This document shows, piece after piece, positions 35,691 through 44,195 of a DNA stretch of 64,000 bases. Source of the DNA: RH-AL1 sp965277735 (lineage in GTDB: Bacteria > Pseudomonadota > Alphaproteobacteria > Rhizobiales > Beijerinckiaceae); NCBI GenBank assembly GCA_965277735.1, contig CBDIDO010000003.1, positions 992,001 to 1,056,000 on the forward strand, in the 5' to 3' direction. The first letter of the stretch is position 1, and each line of letters begins with the position of its first letter. The notes beneath the pieces were generated by a model. It saw only the letters and a list, made by a program, of their open reading frames with translations. It was not told where the DNA came from and searched no databases. The position numbers were made by a program, and so were the translations under genes.

Positions 35691-35851
35691 CCGATCGGCA
35701 CTTTGTGGCGCCGTGATGTCGAGCTCGCCGGCGCACAACGGGTAAAACCACTTTCGCCGCGATGAAGGAGCGTGATTCGAATCAGCCGAGACCATTTCCA
35801 CCGGCCTCACCCGGCTGGATCAGACGAGTGACTTCCCGCCGAACAATCTGG

Positions 35852-35995
35852 TCAGGGCCGTCTGCGCCGCCGAGACTTCATCGGAGAGGACCGTACGGAG
35901 TTGAGCGCGATCATGACACCCGACATCACCCCGCTCATCACGAAGGCGATCAGCGCGGCTGCGAGCCGACCCGACCATGCGCTGAAGAGCGTCAT
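35852..35995 (-). CDS. Small DUF2798-like membrane protein, probably truncated
   Basis: This 47-codon frame has one hydrophobic segment, LAAALIAFVMSGVMSGVMIA, which fits the first helix of the DUF2798 family ('FvMSl.MSgvMt..N'). Normal members have about 70-80 residues and two helices. Here the second helix is replaced by an Arg-rich tail, so a frameshift or deletion is likely. It lies 9 bp after the stop of the broken isochorismatase gene, on the same strand. Confidence 0.45.
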   Translation of the reverse strand: MTLFSAWSGRLAAALIAFVMSGVMSGVMIALNSVRSSPMKSRRRRRP

Positions 35996-36004
35996 ATGCG
36001 CAGG

Positions 36005-36602
36005 TCAGGCTTGGCCGAGCTTCGAGATGATCTCGTCAGACATGATGGCTTGCGCCTTCTGCCCCTCCGGTGTCCCGAAGTTGTTGACGAGCTCGGTGAC
36101 CGCCTGGTTCACCACCGTGACGACAACGCCGAAAGCGCGCAGCCGCTCGTAGGTCAGCTGGTCGCCGAGTGTCGTCACGGTGCCGCAGGCGTCCGCCACG
36201 ACCATCACATGGTAGCCGTTCTTCACCGCGTCGATCGCCGCCCAGAACAGGCAGATGTCTGTAGTGAGGCCGGCGAGGACGATGTGCGAGCGTCCGAGCG
36301 CATCGACACCGTCGCGCAGCTTCGGATCGTCCCAGCAGCTGAGCTCTCCACCGCGCTTGTAGCGGGCGGCGAAGGCGTCCGGCGCAAGCTCGCGAACGGG
36401 TTCGATCGTCGGGCCGACGTAGTCCTCCATCGTGGTCGTGAGGACGAGCGGCATCGCGTACGTCAAGGCCATCCGTGTCAGCACACGACAGCTGGCGATG
36501 ACGGTCGCCTTGGGGGCTATTGACCCAATCGATCGTCATGGTTTGGTGGTCGACCAACATGACAATGCTCTTATCCGGCGTGAAGCGCTCGAACGTCTGC
36601 AT
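36005..36602 (-). pseudogene. Frameshifted isochorismatase-family hydrolase
   Basis: The gene starts well (ATG at 36602, AAGGAG seven bases upstream) with FTPDKSIVMLVDHQTMTIDW, where the Asp is the expected catalytic acid. Near 36515, in a run of five G/C bases, the frame breaks. The rest continues in another frame: ALTYAMPLVLTTTMEDYVGP, then ELSCWDDPKLRD, and AGLTTDICLFWAA with the catalytic Cys. One base added or removed restores a full protein of about 198 residues. The family includes nicotinamidase-like and YcaC-like hydrolases. It is divergent from a LysR gene that is also frameshifted. A sequencing error in the homopolymer cannot be ruled out. Confidence 0.8.
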
Positions 36603-36736
36603 CGCAAGCTCCTTTTTTCGTATCGGGTTGTGTAGCCGACATGCGTTGACTCGGCCTCGAACGCTCTCGTACAGGAGGATGCGCCTGGGATAACCGCGCG
36701 TATTTGCGAAGTGTTTTCCACGAGCGGGATAATAGG

Positions 36737-37633
36737 ATGGACGTCATCCGCGGCATGTCCCTTTTCGTCGAGGTCGCTCGCGCGCGTAGCTTCACCCGCG
36801 CGGCGGAAAAGCTCGGCATCCCAACCTCGACCCTTTCGCGCCCGTTGGCGAAATCGAACAATCGCTCGGGGTGAAGCTTTTGATTCGCACTACGCGCAAC
36901 GTCAGTCTCACCGATGCCGGGATGCTCTATCTCTCTCGCGCGGCCAGCCTGGTCGAGGCGGCGGAGGAAGCGCATCGTCATGTACGCGGATTAGCCGAGC
37001 GACCGTCGGGTCTACTTCGCGTCTCGATGGAGGCGGAGATTGGACCGCCTCTGATCGCGCCTCTCATCGCGGAGTTCCGGCGCGCCTATCCGGACGTCAG
37101 TTTCGAGCTTGATCTTTCACCCCGACGGGTCGACCTGCTCGCCGAGAACTACGACATCGCCATCCGTCTCGGGCCACTGCCCGACTCAGGGGCTGACGGT
37201 GCGACGGCTGGCCCTACGGGCGGTCAACATCTTCGCTTCGCCGGATTATGTCGCGGCGCATGGCCGCCCGCATGATCCGAACGCGCTGTTGATGCACGAC
37301 CGCATCCACCTGCTGCACCAGCACGACGGCGGAGAGTGGATCCTGACGAGGGGCAAGGAAACGCAGACCGTGCAAAGCAGTCGGGTCGTATCGGCGAACA
37401 ACATGAACATGATCCTTCACCTCGCGCGGGCCGGCGCCGGTATCGCGGTGGCCGACGAGATCGTGGGACGGCGTGAGGTCGAAGCGGGGCGCCTCTTGCC
37501 GATCCTCGGCGATTGGTCTCTGCCATCCGTCGCGATCTCCGTGCTCACGCCGAGTCGGATCCTGCCTGCCAAGACGCGGCTGTTCGTCGATCTCCTGAGC
37601 GAGCGGGTGGCAAGCTTGATCGGCCATTCCTAG
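36737..37633 (+). pseudogene. LysR-family regulator gene with two frameshifts
   Basis: From the ATG at 36737 the frame reads a LysR DNA-binding domain (MSLFVEVARARSFTRAAEKL). It then shifts near 36840, continuing as GEIEQSLGVKLLIRTTRNVS in the next frame. A second shift occurs near 37190 in a GGGG run, after RLGPLPDSG. The last third (VNIFASPDYVAAHGRP and onward) is in a third frame. Repairing both gives about 299 residues, normal for LysR. Its stop codon lies in the target TA of the IS630 remnant that follows. It faces the isochorismatase gene, its probable target. Confidence 0.82.
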
Positions 37634-38250
37634 TGCACCGACTCTGACGGATGGTTCACGGCGAGCTTTGTCCGGATGGCCTTTGCAGTGGCTGTCCAGA
37701 CGAAGGGCCTTGGGCTCTTGTTGGTAGCGGCGATGTAGCGGGCGATGGCCTTTTCGAGATCATCGACAGAGCGGAAGACGCTCCGCTTCAGTCTCTGCCG
37801 GGTGAGCTTGGAGAAGAAGCCTTCGAAGGCGTTGAGCCATGAGCAAGAGGTCGGCGTGAAGTGGAACGTCCATCGCGGATGCGCCGCGAGCCAGGCCAGC
37901 ACCTCGGGGTGCTTGTGGGCAGCATAGTTTTCGAGGACGGCTTGGATGACCTTGCCCGACGGCACGGACCGCTCGGCGGTCGTGATGAAGCCGATGAACT
38001 CCTGATGCCGATGTCGGGGTACGCAGCGGCCGATGACCTTGCCTTCGAGCACGCTGAGCGCCGCAAACAGGGTCGTGGTGCCCCCGGATCAAATCCGGGG
38101 CAGGCTATTGCGCTTTTAGTCGTGGGTGAGGGTCGCGCACTTGCCCCTCTTCATCCGCAAGCCGGGCCGCGTGCGGTCGAGCGCCGGGATCTGGCTCTTC
38201 TCGTCGATGGAGACCACCACGCTCTCGCGCTCGCTCGAGCTAAAAGGCGG
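37632..38250 (-). pseudogene. Broken IS630-family transposase remnant
   Basis: Minus-strand frames match the DDE part of an IS630 transposase. SVVVSIDEKSQIPALDRTRP comes first, then an interruption. Next come GTTTLFAALSVLEGKVIG, VLENYAAHKHPEVLAW and SWLNAFEGFFSKLT to the C-terminus. The N-terminal HTH half is missing. One terminal repeat survives at 37632 (CTAGTGCACCGACTC), close to the end of the complete IS630 copy. A REP-like insert at 38081-38118 interrupts the frame after THD. It is a different, older element than the copy at 25484. Confidence 0.8.
38081..38105. repeat. REP-like palindrome inserted in the IS630 remnant
   Basis: CCCCGGAT-CAA-ATCCGGGG is a perfect 8-bp-arm palindrome followed by CAGGC. 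Short CCCCGGAT...ATCCGGGG palindromes are common dispersed repeats in alphaproteobacterial genomes (from memory). Compared with the intact transposase, about 37 bases around it are extra and break the frame. The repeat therefore seems to have moved into the transposase gene. Confidence 0.6.
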
Positions 38251-38403
38251 TCTCAACTCGGCCATTCAGTTCGGCTATCCACGCCAGACGTCGAAGCACG
38301 TTTCCGGTATCTGCTGAGAAAACGGCGCTTCCCCGCGAGCTTAAGCGTTAAGCGGCCGCGAAAAGTATAGTCTCCCATCATCGAAACAGACATCAGGCAC
38401 ATG

Positions 38404-39036
38404 TCAACGTGCCGTCGCAGTACGCGGCGGAAGGCGTCGTCCGGCACTTTTTTGCTTACTGGGCTTAGGCGGTTCATGATGAACCATTGATTCGTCCGGT
38501 CTTGCCTGTCGCTCGGCGTGCAGGCCGCGAACGAGCAGCGCGAGGCGCCGCTCGAAGGCACGGTCAAACTCGGCTTCGTCGTCCAGCTTCCAATGCGAGG
38601 CAAGCATACGGCAAGCCATCAGCACGTCGGCGGCCGACATGTCCGCTCGTAGCAGGCCGCGTTGCTGCGCGTTCGCTAGCGGCGCCGTCAGCACGTCCGC
38701 CATACGCCGCTGGTTTTTCGTTGAGTCGTAGTCCGGCATGTCGACCAGCTGGCCAAGAAATCGATCGTAGACCATCATCAGCTCGGCCGTATGACGTATG
38801 AAGGCGAGCGGGTCGTCGTCTTTGTCCGCGATCAGCTTAGCGAGGTTCGAGAGGTCCCGCTCCAGGACCGCCTCGTACATCGCCTGCCGGTGGGCGAAGT
38901 TGCGATATAGCGTGCCCCGCGTGACGCCTGCGCGCTCGGCGATGACCTCCATTGGCACGTCGCCGCCCTCGCTTCGCATGATCTCGCTGGCCGCGGCGAT
39001 CAGCCGGTCGCGATTCTGTTCAGCATCCTTGCGCAT
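38404..39036 (-). CDS. TetR family transcriptional regulator
   Basis: This 210-residue protein has an N-terminal HTH (VPMEVIAERAGVTRGTLYRN, then FAHRQAMYEAV) and a helical ligand domain, with a basic C-terminal tail (RRLPPRTATAR). The ATG at 39036 begins MRKDAEQNRDRL, the typical TetR start; the frame extends 88 codons upstream without support. It is the last gene of a four-gene minus-strand run (monooxygenase, SnoaL-like, DUF3237, TetR), 32 bp after DUF3237. It most likely represses its own operon through the dyad at 41224-41257. Confidence 0.85.
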   Translation of the reverse strand: MRKDAEQNRDRLIAAASEIMRSEGGDVPMEVIAERAGVTRGTLYRNFAHRQAMYEAVLERDLSNLAKLIADKDDDPLAFIRHTAELMMVYDRFLGQLVDMPDYDSTKNQRRMADVLTAPLANAQQRGLLRADMSAADVLMACRMLASHWKLDDEAEFDRAFERRLALLVRGLHAERQARPDESMVHHEPPKPSKQKSAGRRLPPRTATAR

Positions 39037-39068
39037 TGCAGAAGTTTTCGACCATCGCCCGAGAAGGT

Positions 39069-39533
39069 TCAAGCCGCCCGGTAGACGCGATGCTCGAACC
39101 CTGGCGCGCCGGCTTCGGTCGGCTGAAAGCGAGCCTCTCCGACGAAAACGGCTTGGTTGACCCAGGCATAACGGGGATCGCCGCTCTCCAATTCCCACCA
39201 AGTCCGGATGTGCTGGTCGTCGAAGCCGGTCGGCTCTCTGCCTGCAATCGCCGCCTGCAGACGGTCGTTCGCCTCGGCCGGACCCCGATAGCGTGCACAA
39301 AGCACGGCGCCATCGTCGGTCAGCAACTGAATGCGGACGTCCATTCTCAGGAAGCGGTCTGCGCCCACCAGCATCCAGTCGCCCCCCCCGCCGAGAGCCC
39401 GGCCCGACAGCCTCAAGCCTTCGACCACGCCGTCTGTCATCTCGTAATGATGCCGCATCCCGTATGGGCCTGGGCCGACCACGTGCGGCCCGATGACCGC
39501 GGTTCGGTAGGTGAACTCGAGTTCAAGGCGCAT
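39069..39533 (-). CDS. DUF3237 family protein
   Basis: This 154-residue protein has the DUF3237 pattern: FTYRTAVIGPHVVGPGPYG, a DGVVEGLRLSGRALGGGGDW block, GADRFLRMDVRIQLLTDDGA, and a final YAWVNQAVFVGEA. The family forms small beta-barrels of unknown role and often sits next to flavin monooxygenases and SnoaL-like proteins, as here. The ATG at 39533 lies 11 bp inside the end of the preceding SnoaL-like gene, implying coupled translation. Confidence 0.87.
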   Translation of the reverse strand: MRLELEFTYRTAVIGPHVVGPGPYGMRHHYEMTDGVVEGLRLSGRALGGGGDWMLVGADRFLRMDVRIQLLTDDGAVLCARYRGPAEANDRLQAAIAGREPTGFDDQHIRTWWELESGDPRYAWVNQAVFVGEARFQPTEAGAPGFEHRVYRAA

Positions 39534-40002
39534 GTCGGGCCTGGCGGTGCAGCATGGTACGGGGATCGCCCTCGAACCAGATGTTGTCGATGACGAGGCG
39601 CTCGATACGCCAAGCATCTGGCTCAAGGTCGAGTTCGGCGTCGTAGCGATTCATCATCCGGAAGCGCTGGTCGGGCTCGGCGCGTATGATGTGCACGGCC
39701 TCCACGAGCGCTCGCACGGTCGCCCGGCCGCCGTTCATGGCGATCCGCGAATTGGAAACGAGATGGCTCGTCACCTGCTGCGCCGACGTGCCGCCCAGAA
39801 AGCCGACGATAGCCTCGCGCCCTGTCAAAGGCGGAAAATCGAGGCCGAGCTTGCGGCCGCACGGTCCGAAATCGACCACCGCGTCTACTGCGAACGCGGA
39901 CGAGAGGAGGTCGCGGTCGCCCTCGTCCGTTCCCGCACCAAACCGAAGAAGCGCGTCGGTGACAGCGACATGATTTGCGTCGTGCAGAACAAGGTTTTCC
40001 AT
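39523..40002 (-). CDS. SnoaL-like (NTF2-fold) protein
   Basis: This 159-residue NTF2-like protein carries an N-terminal helix with VTDALLRFGAGTDEGD, then FAVDAVVDFGP, GREAIVGFLGG, TSHLVSNSRIAMNGGRATVR and a C-terminal RIERLVIDNIWFEGDP. This is the SnoaL_4 pattern: small cyclase, isomerase or dehydratase-like enzymes. It follows the monooxygenase stop by 12 bp and overlaps the DUF3237 gene by 11 bp. It may act on the product of the monooxygenase (inference from position). Confidence 0.85.
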   Translation of the reverse strand: MENLVLHDANHVAVTDALLRFGAGTDEGDRDLLSSAFAVDAVVDFGPCGRKLGLDFPPLTGREAIVGFLGGTSAQQVTSHLVSNSRIAMNGGRATVRALVEAVHIIRAEPDQRFRMMNRYDAELDLEPDAWRIERLVIDNIWFEGDPRTMLHRQARHAP

Positions 40003-40014
40003 AGTCGCCTCCTT

Positions 40015-41166
40015 TCAGGCAGCTGCGCCGAGGTCGAATCCCAGATCGATTCCATAGGCCGACTTGCCGACTTGAAGGCAGGCGCGGATCTCCTCGCTCG
40101 TGCGGGCCTGCATGCCGCGCTCGAAGTCAGCCACCGCCGCCGCGACAGTCCGGTCAGGGTCCGTCACCAACGCCTGGGACAGCTCAAGCGCATCGAGCAA
40201 TGCGAGGTTGACCCCTTTGCCGGTGAACGGCGGCATCACGTGCGAGGCGTCGCCCAGCATCGTTAAGCCCCCCGGGCTCGCCCAGCGCGTATCGGGTGGC
40301 ATCACCGAGGTCGGCCAAAGCTGGAAGGAATCCTGCACCTGCGTGAGCATGTCCAGGATTTCGGGCGACCAGTCGCGATAGGCCTCGCGCACCGCCGACA
40401 TCACTGCGCTTGCGTCGCTTAAATCGAAGCCGTCGGTTTCCGGCCAGCCCTGCGTGACGGTCATCGAGTAATATAGAAGGATGACGTCGTTCGCGCAGCG
40501 CTGGACGAAGATGGTCTTATCGCCACCGGCAAACATGACAGATCCTTCGCCGAGCGTGTCGGACAGCTTCGACCCGCGCCACAGCTCTGGGCGGATGTAG
40601 GCCGCGACCATCGTGATGCCGGTATAAATCGGCAGCACGTCCGTTAGGTGCTGGCGCATCCGGGATCCGCTTCCGTCGGCGCCCACCACGAGATCTGCCC
40701 TAAGAGCGTCGCGACCGGCGACCTCCAGCCGCCAAAGGCCGTCCGACTCGAGCTCGACGCTCTCGACCCGATGGTCCCATGAGACGATGCCGGCCGGCAG
40801 CGCTTCCAGCAACATGGCACGCAGCTCGCCCCGATCGATCTCCGGCCCGGCGTCTTCGTGCGTCTCCTGGCCCATCCCCGGCAGCTCCTCGCCGTTTGAG
40901 CTGATCATGCGGAACGCTTTTGCGGCATCGCGCGATCGGCTCGCGAAGTTTTCCGTCAGGTCCGCCGCTTCGATCGCGCGTTGACCGGAGTCCGGCCGAA
41001 GATCGAGGCTGCCACCTTGAGGCCGAGCGGTTGCAGAGGCGTCGCGCTCCAGGACATGGACGCGAAAACCCTGGCGGAGCAGCAGGCACGCCAATATGGC
41101 GCCCCCAGGCCCCGCGCCGACGATCGCCACCGTGCCGTTCTCTCGAAGCGTTTTGCATGTTGTCAT
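40015..41166 (-). CDS. FAD-dependent monooxygenase (TetX/PHBH-like)
   Basis: This 383-residue group A flavoprotein monooxygenase has the dinucleotide fold VAIVGAGPGGAILACLL, an Arg-containing second motif, DLVVGADGSGSRMRQ (the DG motif), and the second FAD motif TMLGDASHVMPPFTGKGVN. It resembles the TetX-like enzymes that hydroxylate aromatic or polyketide-like compounds, but the substrate cannot be read. The ATG at 41166 has TGGAGA six bases upstream; an extra 123 codons in frame cross the operator region and are rejected. First gene of the TetR-controlled operon. Confidence 0.87.
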   Translation of the reverse strand: MTTCKTLRENGTVAIVGAGPGGAILACLLLRQGFRVHVLERDASATARPQGGSLDLRPDSGQRAIEAADLTENFASRSRDAAKAFRMISSNGEELPGMGQETHEDAGPEIDRGELRAMLLEALPAGIVSWDHRVESVELESDGLWRLEVAGRDALRADLVVGADGSGSRMRQHLTDVLPIYTGITMVAAYIRPELWRGSKLSDTLGEGSVMFAGGDKTIFVQRCANDVILLYYSMTVTQGWPETDGFDLSDASAVMSAVREAYRDWSPEILDMLTQVQDSFQLWPTSVMPPDTRWASPGGLTMLGDASHVMPPFTGKGVNLALLDALELSQALVTDPDRTVAAAVADFERGMQARTSEEIRACLQVGKSAYGIDLGFDLGAAA

Positions 41167-41185
41167 GTCGCGTCTCCAGCACACC

Positions 41186-41206
41186 TGTCGAGGATTGCGC
41201 TCGACA
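41186..41206. promoter_or_regulatory. Inverted repeat in the monooxygenase leader
   Basis: TGTCGAG-7-CTCGACA, perfect 7-bp arms, lies 20 bp upstream of the monooxygenase start. It may form a leader hairpin or be a second protein site next to the larger dyad at 41224. Confidence 0.35.
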
Positions 41207-41223
41207 AACCCTCGAGCGATCCG

Positions 41224-41257
41224 TACATACGTGTCCGTATAAGCGTACACGTGTGTA
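41224..41257. promoter_or_regulatory. 34-bp dyad operator upstream of the monooxygenase operon
   Basis: Arms of 14 bp (TACATACGTGTCCG and CGTACACGTGTGTA, 12 of 14 pairing) flank the 6-bp centre TATAAG. It lies 58 bp upstream of the ATG, in the promoter zone of the operon that encodes a TetR protein as its last gene. Size and symmetry fit a TetR-dimer operator. I infer autoregulation. Confidence 0.65.
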
Positions 41258-41553
41258 AAGGTTCCGGACCGTCGCGGATGTCGCGCTCGAAGGGGGCGGT
41301 AAAGTGTCCTTGCCGCCGAGTTGGTTTGCTTAGATACGAACATGCTCCTGCTTTCCCCCACGCTGATGAAGCGCTTCGGGGAGGCGGAGATGCTCAATCT
41401 CGGCGATCTTAAGCTCATGGTCGGTTGCGAGCGGAAGCAGGCCGCAACTGAATGTCGCTTCTTCCGGTAGAACGAGGAACGGTCAATGATCGCATCTAGA
41501 CGGTGGGCAGCTGCGTGCCCATCTCGCGTCCGCATCTAGAGAGGAGACTCCGC
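41258..41553. other. Intergenic region with 10-bp direct repeats
   Basis: Nothing gene-like is convincing here; a 42-codon frame at 41342 lacks support. CGCATCTAGA occurs at 41491-41500 and again at 41531-41540, exactly 40 bp apart, the second just before the GAGGAG ribosome site of the NmrA-like gene. These could be regulator half-sites or a small duplication. Confidence 0.4.
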
Positions 41554-42432
41554 ATGATCGTCGTCACAACGCCGACCGGTAAGATCGGTCATCACGTCGT
41601 CCAGCATCTTCTCGATGCCGGCGAGAAGGTTCGTGTTGTCGCGCGCGATCCCGGCAAGCTTCCGCGAGCTGTCCGCGACCAGGTCGACATCATTGAAGGT
41701 TCGCACGGCGAAGCAGCAGTGGTGAACCGCGCCTTCGATGGCGCCGAGGCGGTATTCTGGCTCGTCGCCCCTGATCCAGCTGATATGGTCGTGCATTCCT
41801 ACGTCGAATTCTCTAAGCCGGCGAGCGAGGCGATCCGGCGCCACGGCGTCAAGCGGGTCGTCGCGGTCTCCGCGCTTGGACGCGGTACCGAATGGCAGGA
41901 CAAGGCGGGCCTCGTCACCGGCGCGCTCCGCATGGTCGACCTTTTGAATGAGAGCGGGGCGGCGGTTCGCGGCCTCGCTTTGCCGGCATTCATGGACAAC
42001 GCGCTACAACAGGTGGACGCGATAAAAGCGGGCCAGATGTTTGGTCCGCTCGATCCGGACAAGAGAGTTCCGCACACTGCCACGCGCGACTCGGGCGCGG
42101 TTGCTGCACAACTGCTGAGGGACCTGACGTGGACGGGGCAGGCGGACGTGCCGGTGCTCGGGCCAGAAGATCTCTCCTATGCCGAGCTTGCGGACATCCT
42201 CTCGGAGGTGCTTGGCCGCGAGGTGCGCTATCAACAGGTGTCTTTCGAGGCTTTCAAGGCGCGGTTGCTCGGGCAGGGCGTGAGCGAGGCGTTTGCGCAA
42301 GGCTACGTCGACATGATGCGCGCCAAGAACGAAGGCATGGACAACGTAATCGCGCGGGCCTCCGGAATGATCGGGCCGACCGACTTTCGTCGGTGGACCG
42401 AAGAAGAGTTCAGGCCCATGGTCCTCGGGTGA
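41554..42432 (+). CDS. NmrA/NAD(P)H-binding oxidoreductase-like protein
   Basis: This 292-residue atypical SDR starts MIVVTTPTGKIGHHVVQHLL, a shortened Rossmann glycine motif, then VRVVARDPGKLP, AVFWLVAPDP and KRVVAVSALGRG. There is no classical Tyr-x3-Lys in the usual place. These fit the NmrA/HSCARG-like redox sensors and quinone reductases. The ATG has GAGGAG at ideal distance. It is divergent from the monooxygenase operon and followed by a convergent SDR pair. Confidence 0.85.
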   Translation: MIVVTTPTGKIGHHVVQHLLDAGEKVRVVARDPGKLPRAVRDQVDIIEGSHGEAAVVNRAFDGAEAVFWLVAPDPADMVVHSYVEFSKPASEAIRRHGVKRVVAVSALGRGTEWQDKAGLVTGALRMVDLLNESGAAVRGLALPAFMDNALQQVDAIKAGQMFGPLDPDKRVPHTATRDSGAVAAQLLRDLTWTGQADVPVLGPEDLSYAELADILSEVLGREVRYQQVSFEAFKARLLGQGVSEAFAQGYVDMMRAKNEGMDNVIARASGMIGPTDFRRWTEEEFRPMVLG

Positions 42433-42505
42433 TACCGTCGTCAGCGAAGAAAAGCGTCCGTTCACACTTCATGAGGACCGCGGCTTGCTGGAGGGGGCGT
42501 CGAAA

Positions 42506-43255
42506 TCAGATTGCCGTGTAGCCGCCGTCGGCCATTATCAGTGCACCGGTCATGAAGCTGGAGGCAGGTGAGGCAAGGAAGACGATCACCTCAGCGATCT
42601 CGGACGCCTGAGCGATGCGGCCGATCGGGTGCACATTGCCGTAGCCCGCGAGCATTTCCCGGCTATTGGCGACGCCCGTGCTCTCAAGAATGTCTGTCTC
42701 GACGACACCAGGCGCGACCGCGTTGGCGCGGATGCTGTGAGTGCCATACTCGGCGGCGATTACCTTCATGAGCTGAGTGATCGCGCCCTTCGAAGCGGCA
42801 TAGGCGGCCAGCTCTTTCATCGCGACCGCGGCGACGACCGACACGACCGAGACGATCGCGCCGCCGCCTTTCGCAGCCATCATCCGCACCGCCTCGCGAG
42901 AATGGACGAAGTTGCCGCGCGCGTTGGTGGCCATGATCGCATCCCAGTCCTCTACGCTCGTTTCCAGGAGCGACTTGTTGAGGGTGCGCGCGGCATTGTT
43001 GATGAGGATATCGAGCCGCCCGAACCGTTCGGACGCCAGCGCGACGGAACGGCGCGCGACATCCTCGTCGGCAACGTCGCCGATCAGGGTTGCGTAGCCG
43101 TCGCCGTCCAGCTCGTGGACCACCTCCGACAAGTCGCTGGCGACGACCCTTGCTCCCCGCGCGTGCAGCATTTCGGCGGTGGCGCGGCCGATGCCGCGGG
43201 CCGCGCCCGTGACGATGGCGACCTGGCCGTCCAGGCTCCAGCTGGCCGGTGTCAT
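42506..43255 (-). CDS. SDR family oxidoreductase
   Basis: This 249-residue classical SDR has VTGAARGIGRA, GDVADE, NNAART, a Val-rich Ser region, YAASK as catalytic Tyr-x3-Lys, APGVVETDI and the C-terminal TGALIMADGG. The ATG has AGGAG seven bases upstream. The start overlaps the stop of the preceding SDR by four bases, so the two are co-translated. The pair is divergent from a LysR gene at 44196. Confidence 0.9.
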   Translation of the reverse strand: MTPASWSLDGQVAIVTGAARGIGRATAEMLHARGARVVASDLSEVVHELDGDGYATLIGDVADEDVARRSVALASERFGRLDILINNAARTLNKSLLETSVEDWDAIMATNARGNFVHSREAVRMMAAKGGGAIVSVVSVVAAVAMKELAAYAASKGAITQLMKVIAAEYGTHSIRANAVAPGVVETDILESTGVANSREMLAGYGNVHPIGRIAQASEIAEVIVFLASPASSFMTGALIMADGGYTAI

Positions 43256-44091
43256 GCTCGTTCTCCTTCCGGAAAGTCGGTGCCGAGCGTCGTCGACTCC
43301 CAGAGGTCGATCTCGCTCGTTGTGGCGGCGAGCTTCGCGCGGGCCCGCCCGAGCGCGTCCGAGCCCAGTAGGAGATGCAGCGGCGGCTTTTGCGCCTCGA
43401 CCGCGGCCATGATCGCGGCAGCGCCGCGCGCTGGGTCGCCGATCTGCCGACCGCCCATGGCGTCAAGATGGTCGAGCGCCTTGCCGACCGTCCCGGCATA
43501 GGCATCGGCTACGGCGCCCGCGCTGCGGCGGATCGAATGCGCGCTCAGGAAGTCGGTGCGAAAGCCTCCGGGCGCGACCGCAGTTACTTTAAGCCCGAGC
43601 GGTGCGACCTCCTGCGCAAGGCTCTGTGATAGTCCTTCCATTGCCGATTTGGCGGCAGCATAGAGCCCCGACGACGCCATCGGCGCGCGACCCGCTATAG
43701 ATGTGATGTTGATGACGTGTCCCGAGCTCTGCGCCCGCAAACGTGGCAGGAACGCACGGATGAGGCGAAACGGGCCGAAGACGTTGACGTCGAACAATCG
43801 CCGGACTTCGTCGTCGCTCGCCTCCTCGATCGCACCGAGCAGGCCGTAGCCCGCGTTATTGACTACCACGTCGACGCTTTCGGCGAGCGCAAACGCCCGT
43901 TCGACAGCCGCCTCGATCGCCCCCGCATCGGCGATCTCGAGCGGCAGGACATGGAGCACGCCGCCGTTTGCGTCCATGTCCGATTGACCGTCGCGCGTCG
44001 TGCCGATGACGGTATCGCCGCGCGCGAGCGCCGTTTGCGCGAGCGCCTTGCCGAGCCCGCGCGATATGCCAGTGATGAACCAGGTTTTCAT
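43252..44091 (-). CDS. SDR family oxidoreductase
   Basis: This 279-residue SDR of the carveol/retinol-dehydrogenase-like type has FITGISRGLGKA, NNAGYG, ITSIAGRAP, YAAAKSAMEG as Tyr-x3-Lys, and APGGFRTDF. It begins MKTWFITG at 44091 with AGGAG before it; the TTG two codons upstream is rejected. It forms a coupled pair with the SDR at 42506. The 104 bp between it and the divergent LysR gene should hold the shared control region. Confidence 0.9.
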   Translation of the reverse strand: MKTWFITGISRGLGKALAQTALARGDTVIGTTRDGQSDMDANGGVLHVLPLEIADAGAIEAAVERAFALAESVDVVVNNAGYGLLGAIEEASDDEVRRLFDVNVFGPFRLIRAFLPRLRAQSSGHVINITSIAGRAPMASSGLYAAAKSAMEGLSQSLAQEVAPLGLKVTAVAPGGFRTDFLSAHSIRRSAGAVADAYAGTVGKALDHLDAMGGRQIGDPARGAAAIMAAVEAQKPPLHLLLGSDALGRARAKLAATTSEIDLWESTTLGTDFPEGERA

Positions 44092-44195
44092 GAGCAATCT
44101 CCTCGCCCGGTAACATGGAGATAGCGGCCGCGCGGATAATCGACGATCTCCTGATCGAGCCTGTAAGCTGATCTAACCAATGGGCAGAAGTCCTC

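Noticed and set aside
41342..41470. 42-codon frame starting at an ATG before the NmrA-like gene
   Set aside because: No family match and no convincing ribosome site.
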